NCBI RefSeq assembly: GCF_037176765.1
Contig: NC_090023.1
Location: forward strand, 215,572,506-215,636,505
Direction: 5' to 3'
DNA from: Anolis sagrei
Taxonomy: Eukaryota; Chordata; Lepidosauria; Squamata; Anolidae
Length of the DNA stretch: 64,000 nt
The position numbers and the translations under genes were made by a program. Positions 1 through 13,200 of this stretch are shown piece by piece (within the stretch, counting starts at the first letter, position 1; each line of letters opens with the position of its first letter). The notes under the pieces are model-generated. The model did not search any database. It saw nothing but the letters and a program-made list of their open reading frames with translations, and was not told the origin of the DNA.

Positions 1-265
1 TGTATTTAACTTGAATTTCACTGCAGCCTTCCTGGTTGCATTTCCCAACTACAGCTACAATCTACAATCTCAACAGATTGTAGATTGACAGATCTTAATG
101 ATGAGGCAGTAGGGTTCCCACATCTGTGTTTAGATATGTTTGTTTCAATGATTGTAAGCAACCTCAAATATTGGAGCAGGAAAAATGCATGATACAACCA
201 TGCACAGTAAAGAGAGGCATCCCCTTGCATTTTCAACTTAGAGCAATATTAGGGATTCAACTTAC

Positions 266-859
266 CTAGTGATTGCTTTTTCTTGGACAGATGAACAGTC
301 AGCAGCTCATATTCTTCCTCCTTAATGTCACGGGGGCCATTTTGGAGTGGACCATCTGGGACCACTTTTGTTGTTTCTACTGCCTTACTAGTTGTTGAGG
401 CCTCAAAGAGCTGGGATAATGGGGGCCTAGCTCTGCGTGGCTTGTTGATCACTGAGTACAAGGTATCCTTGGCAGGCTGGACTTCCCCATGTGGACCCCA
501 TGTGGCTTTGCCATGGCTTGACTTGGCCATACGAGGCCTCCCTCTGCCAGATCGTCCATCCCCTTGACTGAGGGACTCTACTTCCTGAGCATGCGCACTA
601 TGCCGGCGACTTCCTGATGTTTTTGTTTGCTTAGTGAAAATCCAATGGGTTTCCTTGCTACCAGCAGATGAAGAGGAGACTTGGGAGGATGTTGTGTACC
701 CATCCACTGGCACGTCGGGAAGAGGGGTATAGCTTTGGGGATGAGTCCGTCTGGGAGATAGCTGCAAGCCTTTCATTTCATCCTTCAGAACTGTCTCCTC
801 CTCTTCCTCCCCCCTTTCTTCATTGTTCACTGGTTTGAGCAGGAAGCCGCCCCTGAAAT
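266..859 (-). CDS. PDZD7: PDZD7 coding exon 13 (Pro/basic linker; last exon inside window)
   Basis: It encodes [16 protein letters not shown], an acidic run, [12 protein letters not shown], a Ser-rich segment, [10 protein letters not shown] and [10 protein letters not shown]. These match human RGGFYLLPVN, PLQDVPVDA, HKPRKARPPLP and VTLSKMKQSLG in order. Acceptor GTTGCAG, donor CTAG|GTAAGT. In human, the KQSLG motif opens PDZ3, so the following exons lie below position 1. Confidence 0.94.
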
Positions 860-3800
860 CTGCAACCAAAGTTTCAAAATGTGATGGTTATCATCTCCCA
901 CCTTTCCCCCCAGACTTGCAATGATAAACCTTGGAAATGGTGAAATCAACCATGGGAAACTATATCCAATATTTGCATCCTGGAAGTGAATGGAGTATAT
1001 AGGATTTGGAGTTAATGTCTGGTCCCAGAGACATAATCTATAAGAATAACCAGTTCTATTAACTGCAATCACCCATCAAAAGAGTGTGTGGTTGGCATTC
1101 TCTTAAAGCGGTGGTTCCCAACCTTTTTTTTTTTTTTTAACCAGGGACCACTTTGACCAGGAACCACTCCCCAACATTTGTACCAAATCAGGTTTTGGTC
1201 AACTTTAGATTTGGTTTGGTTATTTGAGGTGCTGATTCAGAAAATTGCATTAGATAGACCACCATCAGCTCTAGTTTCCGATACAGAACATATGCTATCC
1301 AGTAGTCGCCATCTGCTCACTCATAGAAAAACATATTTAATAATCTTGACCTTGATGTGGTAGTAGCAATCTTTCATGGGTAGTCAGTCGATCCCCTCCC
1401 AACATCCTTGTTGACTCGGCACTATAAGAGAGTTTTGCGTGACCAGTCGCTCTCATTGCTACGTGGTTTCGATGTAATGGTGTAGTAATGGTGAGGCTGC
1501 AGATCATATTTTTGTTCTTGTGGACCACTGGTGGTCCACAGATCACAGGTTGGGAACCACTGTCTTGGAGGCATATGCAGGGGTAAGTTAACTTTTTGCC
1601 AATGTATGCCCCTTTTCGGTCTCTGGAGATGAACTGTCTATAGAGTCACGGAATGTGCCCTTGTTTCTGCTACATTCCATGCTTGATGGAGTATGGATGG
1701 GGATTGCAGAAGCATCTGGCTATGTTCCTGTAGTCAAATGCAAAATGATTACATCAGTCACTGAGATCTCTAGAGGACCCCCAGCAGATGATTCAATCAC
1801 TTCTGGCTATGAGAACATAGCCAGACACTTCTGTGAACCCTCACCCTGTTCTCATTCAGGCATGCAATTGCCAGAAGGACAGTTTCAGAAGCTCTATAGT
1901 AGATCTGAGGAGGGATAAATGGTTCAGCATAGCATCGTTTATGCAGAACTGATGCTACTCTGATCCATGTAGGATTGTAACCTGTGTGCATTAACCCATT
2001 CTCTACCCAATGAATATATTTCCTCTCATTTGTCTTTTAAGCATGTCTTTTAAAGGTCTATAATGGCCCCACTAGTTAGCATAATTTCTCTTCAAGTCTC
2101 CTGTGGGTATTTGAATATTTGGGTTTATAAAATCAAAGATGTTAAATTACCCAGGTCAACCCGCCTGCCCTTATGACTTGTTCCTTACAAGCAAAAATAT
2201 TTCAAATTCAGGAGAAATCTAAGCATGTTAACAAACTTGCAGCATGCAATTAAATATTGTACATGTTCATGCAATTTATGTAATTGCACGAACATTTGCT
2301 AGAATTCAAAGTATTTTGTCCGAGTTGTGCAATTGCAGCTAAAACAGTATCATTACCCTTTTGGGAGGAGGGTGCTATTTTTGGGTGAGGGGAGGATAAT
2401 CACAAGGACTCACCAGGCACTGGGGTGATAAGATGTCTCTTCGGGGGGACTTCATGTTGTGCTGGGCGGAGAGCCGGTGACCTCACTGTGAACATGGGAA
2501 ATTAATGAGTCAATCTCTGTTTAATACTTTTCTTTTACTCAGTGACTTGGGGTAGTCTCATTGAAAGCTTTGCTTCTTAGTTACTTTCCTGCAGTGGTTT
2601 ATTTTCCAAGAAAAAACAGCTTCCAGGGCTCCAAGCTATCAGGAAGCCATGGCTTCTTCCCCACAGGCATCATAGTCCCTACTCTTAGAGGAGAGAAAAG
2701 TATGCCCACACATTCAGATACACTCTCTTAAATAAAACTGCATAATTTCAGGATTGGTTGAAGAAGATTTGGAAAAAAGATACAGAATGGGGGACACCTG
2801 GCTCGACAGCAGTATGTGTGAAAAAGATCTTGAGTGTCCTTGTGGACAACAAGTTAAACATGAGCCAACAATGTGATGTGGGAGCTTAAAAGCCAATGGG
2901 ATTTTGGCCTGCATCAATAGGAGTATAGTGTCTAAATCCAGGGAAGTCATGCTACCACTCTATTCTGTCTTGGTTAGACCACACCTGGAATACTGTGTCC
3001 TATTTTGGGCACCACAATTGAAGGGAGATGTTGACAAGCTGGGATGTGTCCAGAGGAGGGTGATTAAAATGATCAAGGATCTGGGGAAGAAGTCCTATGA
3101 GGAGCAGCTTAAAGAGCTGGGCATGTTTAACCTGCAGAAGAGAAGGTTGAGGGGAGACATGATGGCCATATATAAATATCTGAGGGAAAGTCATAGGGAG
3201 GAGGGAGCAAGCTTGTTTTCTGCTGCCCTGAAAACTAGGACGCAATGGAGCAATGGCTTCAATGTACAGGAAAGGAGATTCAACCTGAACATTAGGAAGA
3301 ACTTGCTAACTGTGAGAGCTGTTCAGAAGTGGAACCCTCTGCCCCAGAGTGTGGTGGAGGCTCCTTCTTTGGAGGCTTTAAAACAGAGGGTGGATGGCTA
3401 TCTGTTGGGGTGCTTTGAATGCGATTTTCCTGCTTCTTGGCAAGGGATTGGCCTGGATGCCACACAAGGTCTCTTCCAACTCTATGATCCTATGATTCTC
3501 CCCTGCATTTCTCCTCGCAGAAGACCCACATGACATACAAAACAAGCCACAAATAAAAATAGTTTTAAAAAGCAGTTAAGAAAACAGCTGCCAGAATGTC
3601 CAAGTCAGTGAGTCCAGTTTGAGATAAAGTGCATTGTAGCCCCCCAAACAACTTTTACTAGTCTAGGTTGAAGGTAGGGCTGGCTGTAGTGGTTGGCAAA
3701 TGTAGGACCTTATAATATAATATAAATGGGTTCCTGAATGAAGTGTAGGACCTTACCATCCTCCAATGTTTGCTTATTTCTATATTATTTATTTATTTAT

Positions 3801-6800
3801 TTATTTACAGCATTTATATGCCGCCCTTTTCACCCCGAATGGGACTCAGAGCAGCTTACAAGATATATTTTCATACAATATATTATATTATTAGTATAGT
3901 ACAATATCAGTATTATATATTGCTATATTGCTCTATACCATTATATTGTATATAATTTATTATATACCATTATATTGTATATAATTTATTATGCCCATTT
4001 TACCCCCTCTTAAGTAAACATCAAAACATGCTGTTTGTGTTCAATTATGTTTACCCACTACCTACAACAAAAGTGCACTAGTCGTAGAATATCCACAACA
4101 ACACACTGATATTTCATTATATACTTTTAAGGTTTTTTTTTCAAAAGTAAAAGTAAAACCTAAACAAACCAAAAAAGCTAGCAAAAAACTGGAACTTTTA
4201 TTTATTTATTTACTCTATTTAATTCTCTATTGTGAAGGGCACTCAAGGCGGCTTACATAGAGACCTTAAAACACTATTCCATGCATTAAAACACTATTCC
4301 AAAAAAATTAAAATTAAATTAGATTAAAATTAGAACATATTAAACATTTAAAAACATTCCATTCCATATTAAAATCTTTGAGAACAGAACAATCCCCAAA
4401 AGTAGTTCCCTAACCTAAGCGCAGTTGCCCACCCTTGCACTGCTAACTTCTTTCTTACCTGTTCTACTTTTCAATGCATCGTAGGCTTCAATCTCTACAG
4501 GCACAACCATACTGTCAAAACGACCCAGATCTGTGGGGGCTATAACACTCCTGCAAAGAGTGGAAGAAGAAATTATTGGCATCTGACAACTGTTCCCATT
4601 AAACAGCATTATCAGGGGTTGGGTTTGGAAAGCAAACTCCAGAAGGTCCCTGCTTATCTGAGGTGTTAGGAATTAGACCACTACCAGAAAATGAAATCAG
4701 TTGAAAAGTGGAATCTAGGTATTTCATCTTGCAAATGCAATATTCTTTCCTAGCTGGAAATTTTGATATTTCTAGGTGGTCTCCCATCCATGTATTAACT
4801 ATCTTGCTTAGCTGATGTAATTGCACAACAGCATGAATGAACAAAATGTTATAAGAGGTGATAGAGATCTACTGATAGGCAGACAGACTGATAGACGGAC
4901 AGCCAAGTATTCTTGAATATGTGGACCTCTTCTCAGTCTTTCTAAGGGTGGATCTAGACAACCCCTTTAATGCAGAAACCTCTGCAATAAAAAATGGGCT
5001 ATCTAGATGATGTTCTAGACCAGGGGTCCTCAAACTAAGGCCCGGGGGCCGGATATGGCCCTCCAAGGCCATTTACCCGGCCCTCCCTCAGGCTCAACCT
5101 AAGTTTTAAATGACTTGAAAACACAACAACAATCCTATCTCATCAGCCAAAAGCAGGCCCACACTTCCCACTGAAATACTAATACGTTTATATTTGTTAA
5201 AATTGTTCTTCATTTTAATTATTGTATTGTTTTAAAGTGTTTTTGCACTACAAATAAGATATGTATAGTGTGCATAGGAATTCATTAATGCTTTATTCAA
5301 TGTATAATCTGGTCCTCCAATAGTTTGAGGGACTGTGACCTAGCCCTCTGTTTAAAAGGTTTGAGGACCCCTGTCCTAGACAAACCGGACTTAAACCAGG
5401 AAAACCCTGGTTTGTGGCAAATTAATTTGATAGTAGGATAAACACACTACAGTATTCCCACAGTTTTCCGGGCTAAATTAAATGATTTTTTCCTCCCCCC
5501 CCCCTTTTACTATAAATATATGGTATTGTTATAACAAATCCATTCTGTTTTAGCCATTGCCTCATTAAACTAAATTGCTGCACTCCACTAGCAGAAATAA
5601 CAAACATTGTTACATTTTTCACATACCAAAATACCAGCTTTGGACAAGCAGCAAAAACTCCAACTATCACATAAGGCAGACCAACAGCTTTGGCAAGACT
5701 TCTTTCCAATGAGTCAGAGGTGGAAATCATATAGAATTCCAGATGTTGTTGGACTAAATCTGTAAAGTATTCCTTACCATTGATATTACTGGGTAGGGCT
5801 GCTGGGACTAAGAGTCCAACAACATCAAGATGCTCAAACCGATCCCCATCCCTGTACTAGTAAATGTAAAGGTAAAGATTTCTGCTTGACATTAAGTCTA
5901 ATCGTGTCCAACTCTGGGGGGTGGTGCTCATCTCCATTTCTAAGCCAAAGAGTTGGTGTTGTCTGTAGATACCTCCTAGGTCATGTAGCCAGCATGACTG
6001 CATGGAGCGTTGTTACTTTCTTGTAAAAGCGGTACCTATTGATCTACTCATATTTGCATGTTTTTGAACGGTTAGGTTGGCAGAAGCTGGGCCTAACAGC
6101 GTGAGCTCTCCCCCTTCTCTGGATTCAAACAGCCAACCTTTCAGTCGGCAAATTCAGCAGCTCAGCAGTTTAACCCACTGCGCCACGAGGTACTAGAGAA
6201 CAGAATTGGGTCTTGGAGGTCATGTAGACATTCTAGATCCTGGAACATAAGGATCCTGCACACCTACCCCTGCAAATGTGGAGGGCCAACTGTAATTCTC
6301 TAACAATACCTTGATATACAGTTACAGTTATACTTCATGACACAGACCCACAGCCACACTTGCATCACAACACAGATTGCCTGTCTCTCGCCTCACCTCA
6401 TGTTCCTACCTGATATCTCTGAGAAGAAGCAACTTCTCAGGGCGGTCGAGAATCGCTAGCAGCGGCCTCACCAAATCTTCCACACCACTTTCCTGGATAT
6501 ACTATGTGGAGGGAAAAACAACTAACATCAGAAATGAAATTAGAGTCTACTGTAGCCAAGAGAACTTCCATTATAGCTGTTAGAACCAGCCCAAAACATC
6601 ATGCTGCTCAAAGTACAGAGCAAGACAGTATCCTCTAAGTTTTCTGTACAGAAGCTGATTTCTGCAGTTGAATCTTACTTCAGTGCCTGGCAAGGAAAAT
6701 AATTCTCTATGACACACCTGAAGAAGGTAAGTTAGTTGAATTTTGTGGGGGGGGGGGGGGGGGGTGAATGAGAGGGTGAAAAGCCAGCGGATTTAGGGGG

Positions 6801-7174
6801 AATAACTAAAAAGCTGCTATTTCTGCTTCATAGCATCTACCACCCTAGTAGCATGTGGCCAGTAGATTGCGGTACTATTATTCCAACATACCTGGAGTGA
6901 AATTGGACTTGAGAAAGCTAATCTAATGGGACAGAATCAATCAGGACATCTCCATAGCATCACCTGGTCATGCCCAGCACTTTTTAATTTTAATTATTAC
7001 ATTTGGTCCTGCCATTGATTTTAATTGCGTCATTGCGTTTTGTTAATGTTATTGTTTTGTTTTTTGAGTTATTATGCTGTTTGTTGTGCTGTTGTTTTAC
7101 TATTGTATTTGGGCTCGGCCTCTTGTAAGCCACACCGAGTCCTTTGGGAGATAGTAGCGGGGTACAAATATAGG

Positions 7175-7206
<32 letters not shown>

Positions 7207-10200
7207 CATGAAAATTATGAGAAATTTAAAGCAGCAGTTGGCACTCTAGTTCCTAGGCTGCACGGATCACTGAATGTGTTAGGAGTTAATTCTTGAGCAG
7301 ACATACACATGGTTGTGTTGTTCAGTTACGTGCAGAACTCTTTTATTAGCCAACACAATGTTTTTTTTAATTCCTGATAGAAGAACATAAGGATTTTAAT
7401 CCATCCCTCTCACGCACAATCAAATGGTCTTAGTGAAAAGTAACTAGACTCAGGGCTGCTGTGGAGTATCAGTAGTCCTCCCACTGCCCTAGTTTCATCT
7501 GTCCCTCAGCAAAACCCTCCCTTTGCTCCCATTCAGGACTAAAGGCTACTGAAAACCAGTCCCCCTTTCCTCATCTGAGAGCATACCCCTTAATGGTGAT
7601 GTTTAAAGGGCAACCATGTCTTGGTTCATAGCTCCCTCTTGTGGCTACTGTGGGGACACTAAGGGGCAACATCATTTAATTCTAGGGAAACCTGCAAAAA
7701 GCATGCTGATCCAAAACAGCTTGTGGTAAATGTCTGATTTCTTTTCCACACTAAGCCATTTGCATAGGGCAGCTTCAAAATGATAGTATGCAAACTGATC
7801 AACACACAAATAGGAGGAAGAAGGAAGTACACAAATATACATTCTTCCACTGGGCTGGAAAAAAGTATACAAATTAAACTGAGCATAACTGCACAGCTTC
7901 ACTAGACCAATTTCCAAAGGCATAGCTGTGCTCATGTGTGGCAACAAGGAAGCAGACAATCCTGTGGCACTTTAAAGGATAAATTATTATACCATGACTT
8001 TGTTAGGTATACTTTATTATGTAGCTGATAGAGAACACAGGCCAGCATGATAAAAAATTAGAAAAAAACAGAGTTGGATCAGCCCAAGAGTTAGGTTGTG
8101 GTGGGGAACCTGTGGCTGTGCAGGCGTTCTGGGACTCCATCATCCTCTCCCATCAGATAGGCAGACAAATGTCAGTGTGCTGGAAGAAGCAAAAGCCACC
8201 AGCATTGAAGTGATGCTTTTACACCATCAACTCAGCTGGACTGACCACATTGTCCGAATGCCCAATCACCATCTCCCAAACCAGTTACTATACTCCCAAC
8301 TCAAGAACAGGAAACATAATGTTGGTAGGCAGAAAAAGAGATTTAAAGATGGGCTAAAAGCCAACCTTACAAACTGTGGCATAGACACCAAGCACTAAGA
8401 AACCCTGGCCCTTGAACACTCTAGCTGGAGGTCAGCTGTGACCAGCAGTGCTGCAGAATTCAAAGAGGCACAAATGGAGGGTGAAAGGGAAAAATGTGTT
8501 AAGAGGAAGGCGTATCAAGCCAACTCTGACCGGGACCGCCTTCCACCTGGAAACTAATGTCCTCACTGTGGGAGAACATGCGGATCAAGAATAGGGCTCC
8601 ACAGCCACCTACGGATCCATCGCCAAGACACTACACTTGGAGGGCTATCATCCTCAGCCTATGAGGGATTGCCTTAGTAAGTAAGTAAGCATCCCCTCCT
8701 TGCGTGACCTATTTATTTATCATTTTTCTTCTCCCAGCGAGGGACTCAAAAGAGTTTTCCTACGTAATTATGGCAAAATTAATGCATCACATACAGAAAC
8801 CTAATATAACGATAATAACATAAAATTATCAATTAAATCATAAAAAATGACATCATTTAACAGGTAAAACAGAGAATTAAAAACATATCAATATAAACAC
8901 TAAAATAACACAATCGTAGTCCAGGCCGTTTCAAATATCATGATCAGAAATGATAGGAATTTTAGATAGCCAACATTTGGAGCCTGACAACTTCCCCACA
9001 TGGTGACCAACCTGACACTGTGGAGGTGAGTAAGCAGGTTTAAACTGTGCCCTTGCTGCAGGCAAGTGCAAACTCTGCTGTGAATAGAATGAGGCAACTG
9101 AAAACTATAAACCTTGAAGCTGCTGTAAGAAAGGGAGACTTGCAGCTCAAGACCTGCAGGCAGGTTTGAGCATGCTCCTTACCCGAGTGCAGTGCCTCAG
9201 CACAGCAGCCACTTCGTCTTCCATCAGCAACTTCTTCGCCATATCCTCGATCAGCAACAGGTGACTTTCTGTGACTTTGCTGTGCTCGCTGCCATTGTGC
9301 TGCGGAGATGACAGCAGAGAGATTTTCGAACCCAGGGGGCTGAACGTGTAGCCTTTTTCTGGGGAGGGACACAAAGAAAGTCACCACACTGCACACAGAC
9401 TGCATCAAAGAAAAACAACATACATGTGTATGTGGAAGGAACAGATAGGTAGATATTCACCACTTTAGAACTGTCAATCAACAATGTATGCTCATGCAAT
9501 AGTAGGTAGAGTGTAGTTCCTGGAAATGTACATGCAATTATTCTGTATCCACAAGCATCCCTTCTCACAAGAAATCCTGTGTAGTAAGAAAGTCAGATTT
9601 GGACATGGAATAAGGGATCTGATTCAGATTCTCATTCAGTTTATGAAACAGTGAGAAAGTCAGCATCCTCACTCCCCAGCACCCAAAGACTCCTCTCAAC
9701 TTACTAAATGTCTCTTATGTTGCCCCACATAGCCATTCCATGGTTTGTGGTGAGCAGGCAGGACTACAGGTGCATATGGCTATATCTCCATAGTCAAATG
9801 TGAGCTGAAGACATCAGCACTGAGTTCCCATGGTATTCTCCAGGGATCTTATCACCATATACTAATTTTGCCTTTGGCTATGAGACTGTAGCTGGGTGCT
9901 TCTATGATTGTGCCTGCTCACCATGAAACATGGGATGGCTACATTGCCTCGCTCCAAGGTCATTTCAGTAAGTTGTGGGTGGCATATAGCTCGGCCTGGT
10001 CTAGGTTTGCATGTGGATATATTACACCAAGCTGAGCAATACAGGATGGCAGCCATTGCCTGGTAAATTATAAACATGGCCTAGTGGCTTTCTCAAAAAT
10101 CATCACCGAGTATCATGGAATTGTAAGAGTTTACCTGAAATACCTCCACCCCCAACCAGAGGTGGGTAACGGTGCCCCTCAAAATATTATTCAATCTTTC

Positions 10201-13200
10201 CTCACCATTGGAAATGCTGGTCAGGGCTGATAGGAGATATAGCCAACAAACATCCTGAGGACCATAATTGCCTAACTTTTATTCTGACTTTGCAACCATT
10301 CTGGACAAGTGGAAATGCAGCAGATACGAGACCTCATCACACTAGAGAATGAATCCACTTTAAATCTTCTGCAGACTTCTGGGGTTTGTAGTTTAGGAAG
10401 AAGCCTTTAAAAGCCTCACTAGACTACAAACCCCAGAATTCTGCAGGAAGCAGAAACTAGATTTAAAGTGGATTCATTCTCTAATACGTTGAAGTAGAAT
10501 ATTTCTGCCCAGAATGCTGAAAGTTCACAGACAGAAAGGGAATACTCATAGCTCTCACAGGCATGCCCACACCCACACTCTTTTCAAAGTTGACTTCACA
10601 CCAAACCACACATTGCTGGCAAAGGCCCAGCCTATATTTCAGCTCAGTTACCCCGTTTCAGTGTCCAGCTGACAAACCTCTGAACGACGCTAACTACAGG
10701 CAGGGGAAGAAACCAATGAGAAACTAATTAGGAATCTTCAGTAAAAATTAACAAATATTGAACCAATTTAAAAAAAAATGTTTGTTGTAAACATGATAAA
10801 AAAGAACGAACTTTTACCATACCATGTCCTAAAATTAAAATATTTTGGATTATAATTCATAAGAACACTAAAAACATCTTAAAAATGAAAGTGCCACTAG
10901 AGCCAGAAGCCTTTCTATTGGGACTGACAAACTTCCAATTTTTTTCTGATACTCTTTTTATACTAGGTAACTACAGCAAGGATTGTTTATATTTACTATT
11001 AGAAACAAGAAGAAATTCCCACCCAAGATTTATAATAATATAAAACTTTATAATAAAACTTTATTTATATACTGCCCTATCTCCCAAGAGGACTCAGGGT
11101 GGTTTCCAACATAAGGCAAAACATTCCATTGTCAGAAGGGAAAACCGTACAAACAAATTAAAATAAACATCATAAAACATTTTTTGTTTGCTAAAACAAA
11201 CACAAAAATTTTAAATCCAGTTTTATTTAAAATAAAGAAGTTAGTGACAAGAATATCAGGATCTCCAATGATATCCAAGGGATCCTGTAATGTTAATCAA
11301 CCAGAGATAAGATTTATGACAAAAAGGATAGATTTTTTGATTATGAACAAAACAGCAGAGACAGGGAAGGAAGCACTAGTTAAAGCTAAAGGTTTTCCCT
11401 GGCATTAAGCCTAGTCATATCCAACTCTGGGGTGGGGGGGTGGGGGGGGGGTTCTCATCTCCATTTCTAAGCCAAAGAGCCAGAAATGTCCACAGACACC
11501 TCCAAGGTCATGTGGCTACATGGAGCACTGTTATTTTCCCTCCAAGGCAGTACCTATTGATTTCACATTTGCATGTTTTCAAACTGCTAGGTTGGCAGAA
11601 GCTGGGCCTAACAGGGGAGTTCACCCTGCTCCCCAGATTCGAACCGCTGATCTTTCGATCAGCAAGTTCAGCAGCTCAGCACTAGTTAAGACTTTCTATT
11701 TTTCATTTCTCAACTTTTTATCTCCTTTGTTTAAAAACACTGTACAGGCGCTTTTCTATCCTTCAGTGTTTAGATTAGAAAGGAAATGCTCTCCTTTTTT
11801 CTTTCTCTTTTCTTTTTTAGCGTCATAGCAACCTATTCTGTACTAGATAACAATGAAAGAAGGTGAAGATGCAAATGTTAAAAATGCCCTGTTCTATATT
11901 CACTCTTGTGCCCTTCCTCATATATTTGCAATAAAAAAATATACGGAAAAGAAAAAAGAAAAGAAAAGAAGGCATCTTCAATAAAAAGAGGGAAGATGAG
12001 AGAAAGTGAAACCATTTGGGATTGTCCTCTGCTCTCTCTGCAGAAGAAACAGAAAGAGGACAATCTGGATCACCTCTCACTTATTTAGGGCAAGCATTTG
12101 TACGTGATGGAGATGGAAAGAATGTTAACCATTATTTGTTCCCAGATCAAAAAAAGGACTTCCCAACTGTCAGAAGGAGGAATGGGACTAATGAAGCTTC
12201 TGCCAGTAAACAAACAACCCAAAATTTTGTGCAAGAATTATTCTGCAAAGGAATGTTTGCAAACAAAATATCATTTGGGGGCATTTTGGAGTATTGGTTT
12301 TGCTCCCTGAGGCCCTTGGGATTGCATATGCTCATGGACCACATTTTGCTCGCTGCGATACAAGCGGGATATAAATAAAGTTGTTTATTATTATTATTAT
12401 TATTCAATACACAACAAGATTAGTACACTACAATCAAGATCACTATGTTGGCTTTTGTATTTGATCACATGTCAGATGTTTCCCAAGTGTCTAGGATTGT
12501 GTGATGTATCGGTGAATAATGCATGCAGATCCAAGTAGGGTGGCCTTTTGCAGCTGACAGATAATTTAAGTGCAGGCCAAGGTGTTTAGGCAATGCACCC
12601 AGTGTGCCAATCACCACTGGAACCACCTCTACTGGCTTGTGCCAGAGTCTTTACAGTTCAGTCTTTAAATCCTCATATCGTGTAAGCTTTTCCAGTTGCT
12701 TCTTGTCAATCCTGCTGTCGTCTGGATTGCAACATCGATGATGATGATGCTTTCTTTCTCCTACCTTAGGGCCCTTCCATATAGCTCAGAATATCAAGGC
12801 AGATAATCCACAATATCTGCTTTGAATTGGATTATCTGCATCCACACAGCCATATAATCCAGTTCAATGTGGATTTTATACAGCTGTATGGGAGGGACCT
12901 TGGAAGACACAATTCCCTTTGCCAACAAGACTTGCCAAGCCATACACTCCTGATAGAGAGGGCATAAAATAAAACAGGTTTGATTACCTTTCTCTTCTTC
13001 AGGCCGTGCTGGGGACTTGGACCGTCTCACTGTCTCCGGTGATCCAGCTGCTGAACTTGGCTTTCCTGTCTTGGAACTCTTAAAAAACAAGTTCATGAGG
13101 GTTTTGGAGCGTTTGAGTGTGGCTTTCTTCTCCAAGGATACTGGCTTCTCTTTCTTTCTCTGCCGTTTCTCCTCTGTGATGAGAATCCAAGAAGTCATAG

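Noticed and set aside
2904-3533. 209-residue plus-strand open frame as a possible gene
   Set aside because: It is the C-terminal part of CR1 reverse transcriptase with the CR1 3' end directly after it.
6747-6764. G run as a regulatory G-quadruplex
   Set aside because: Similar G or C homopolymers occur at several sites (e.g. 16590, 36192, 45592) within repeats; nothing ties this one to a gene function.
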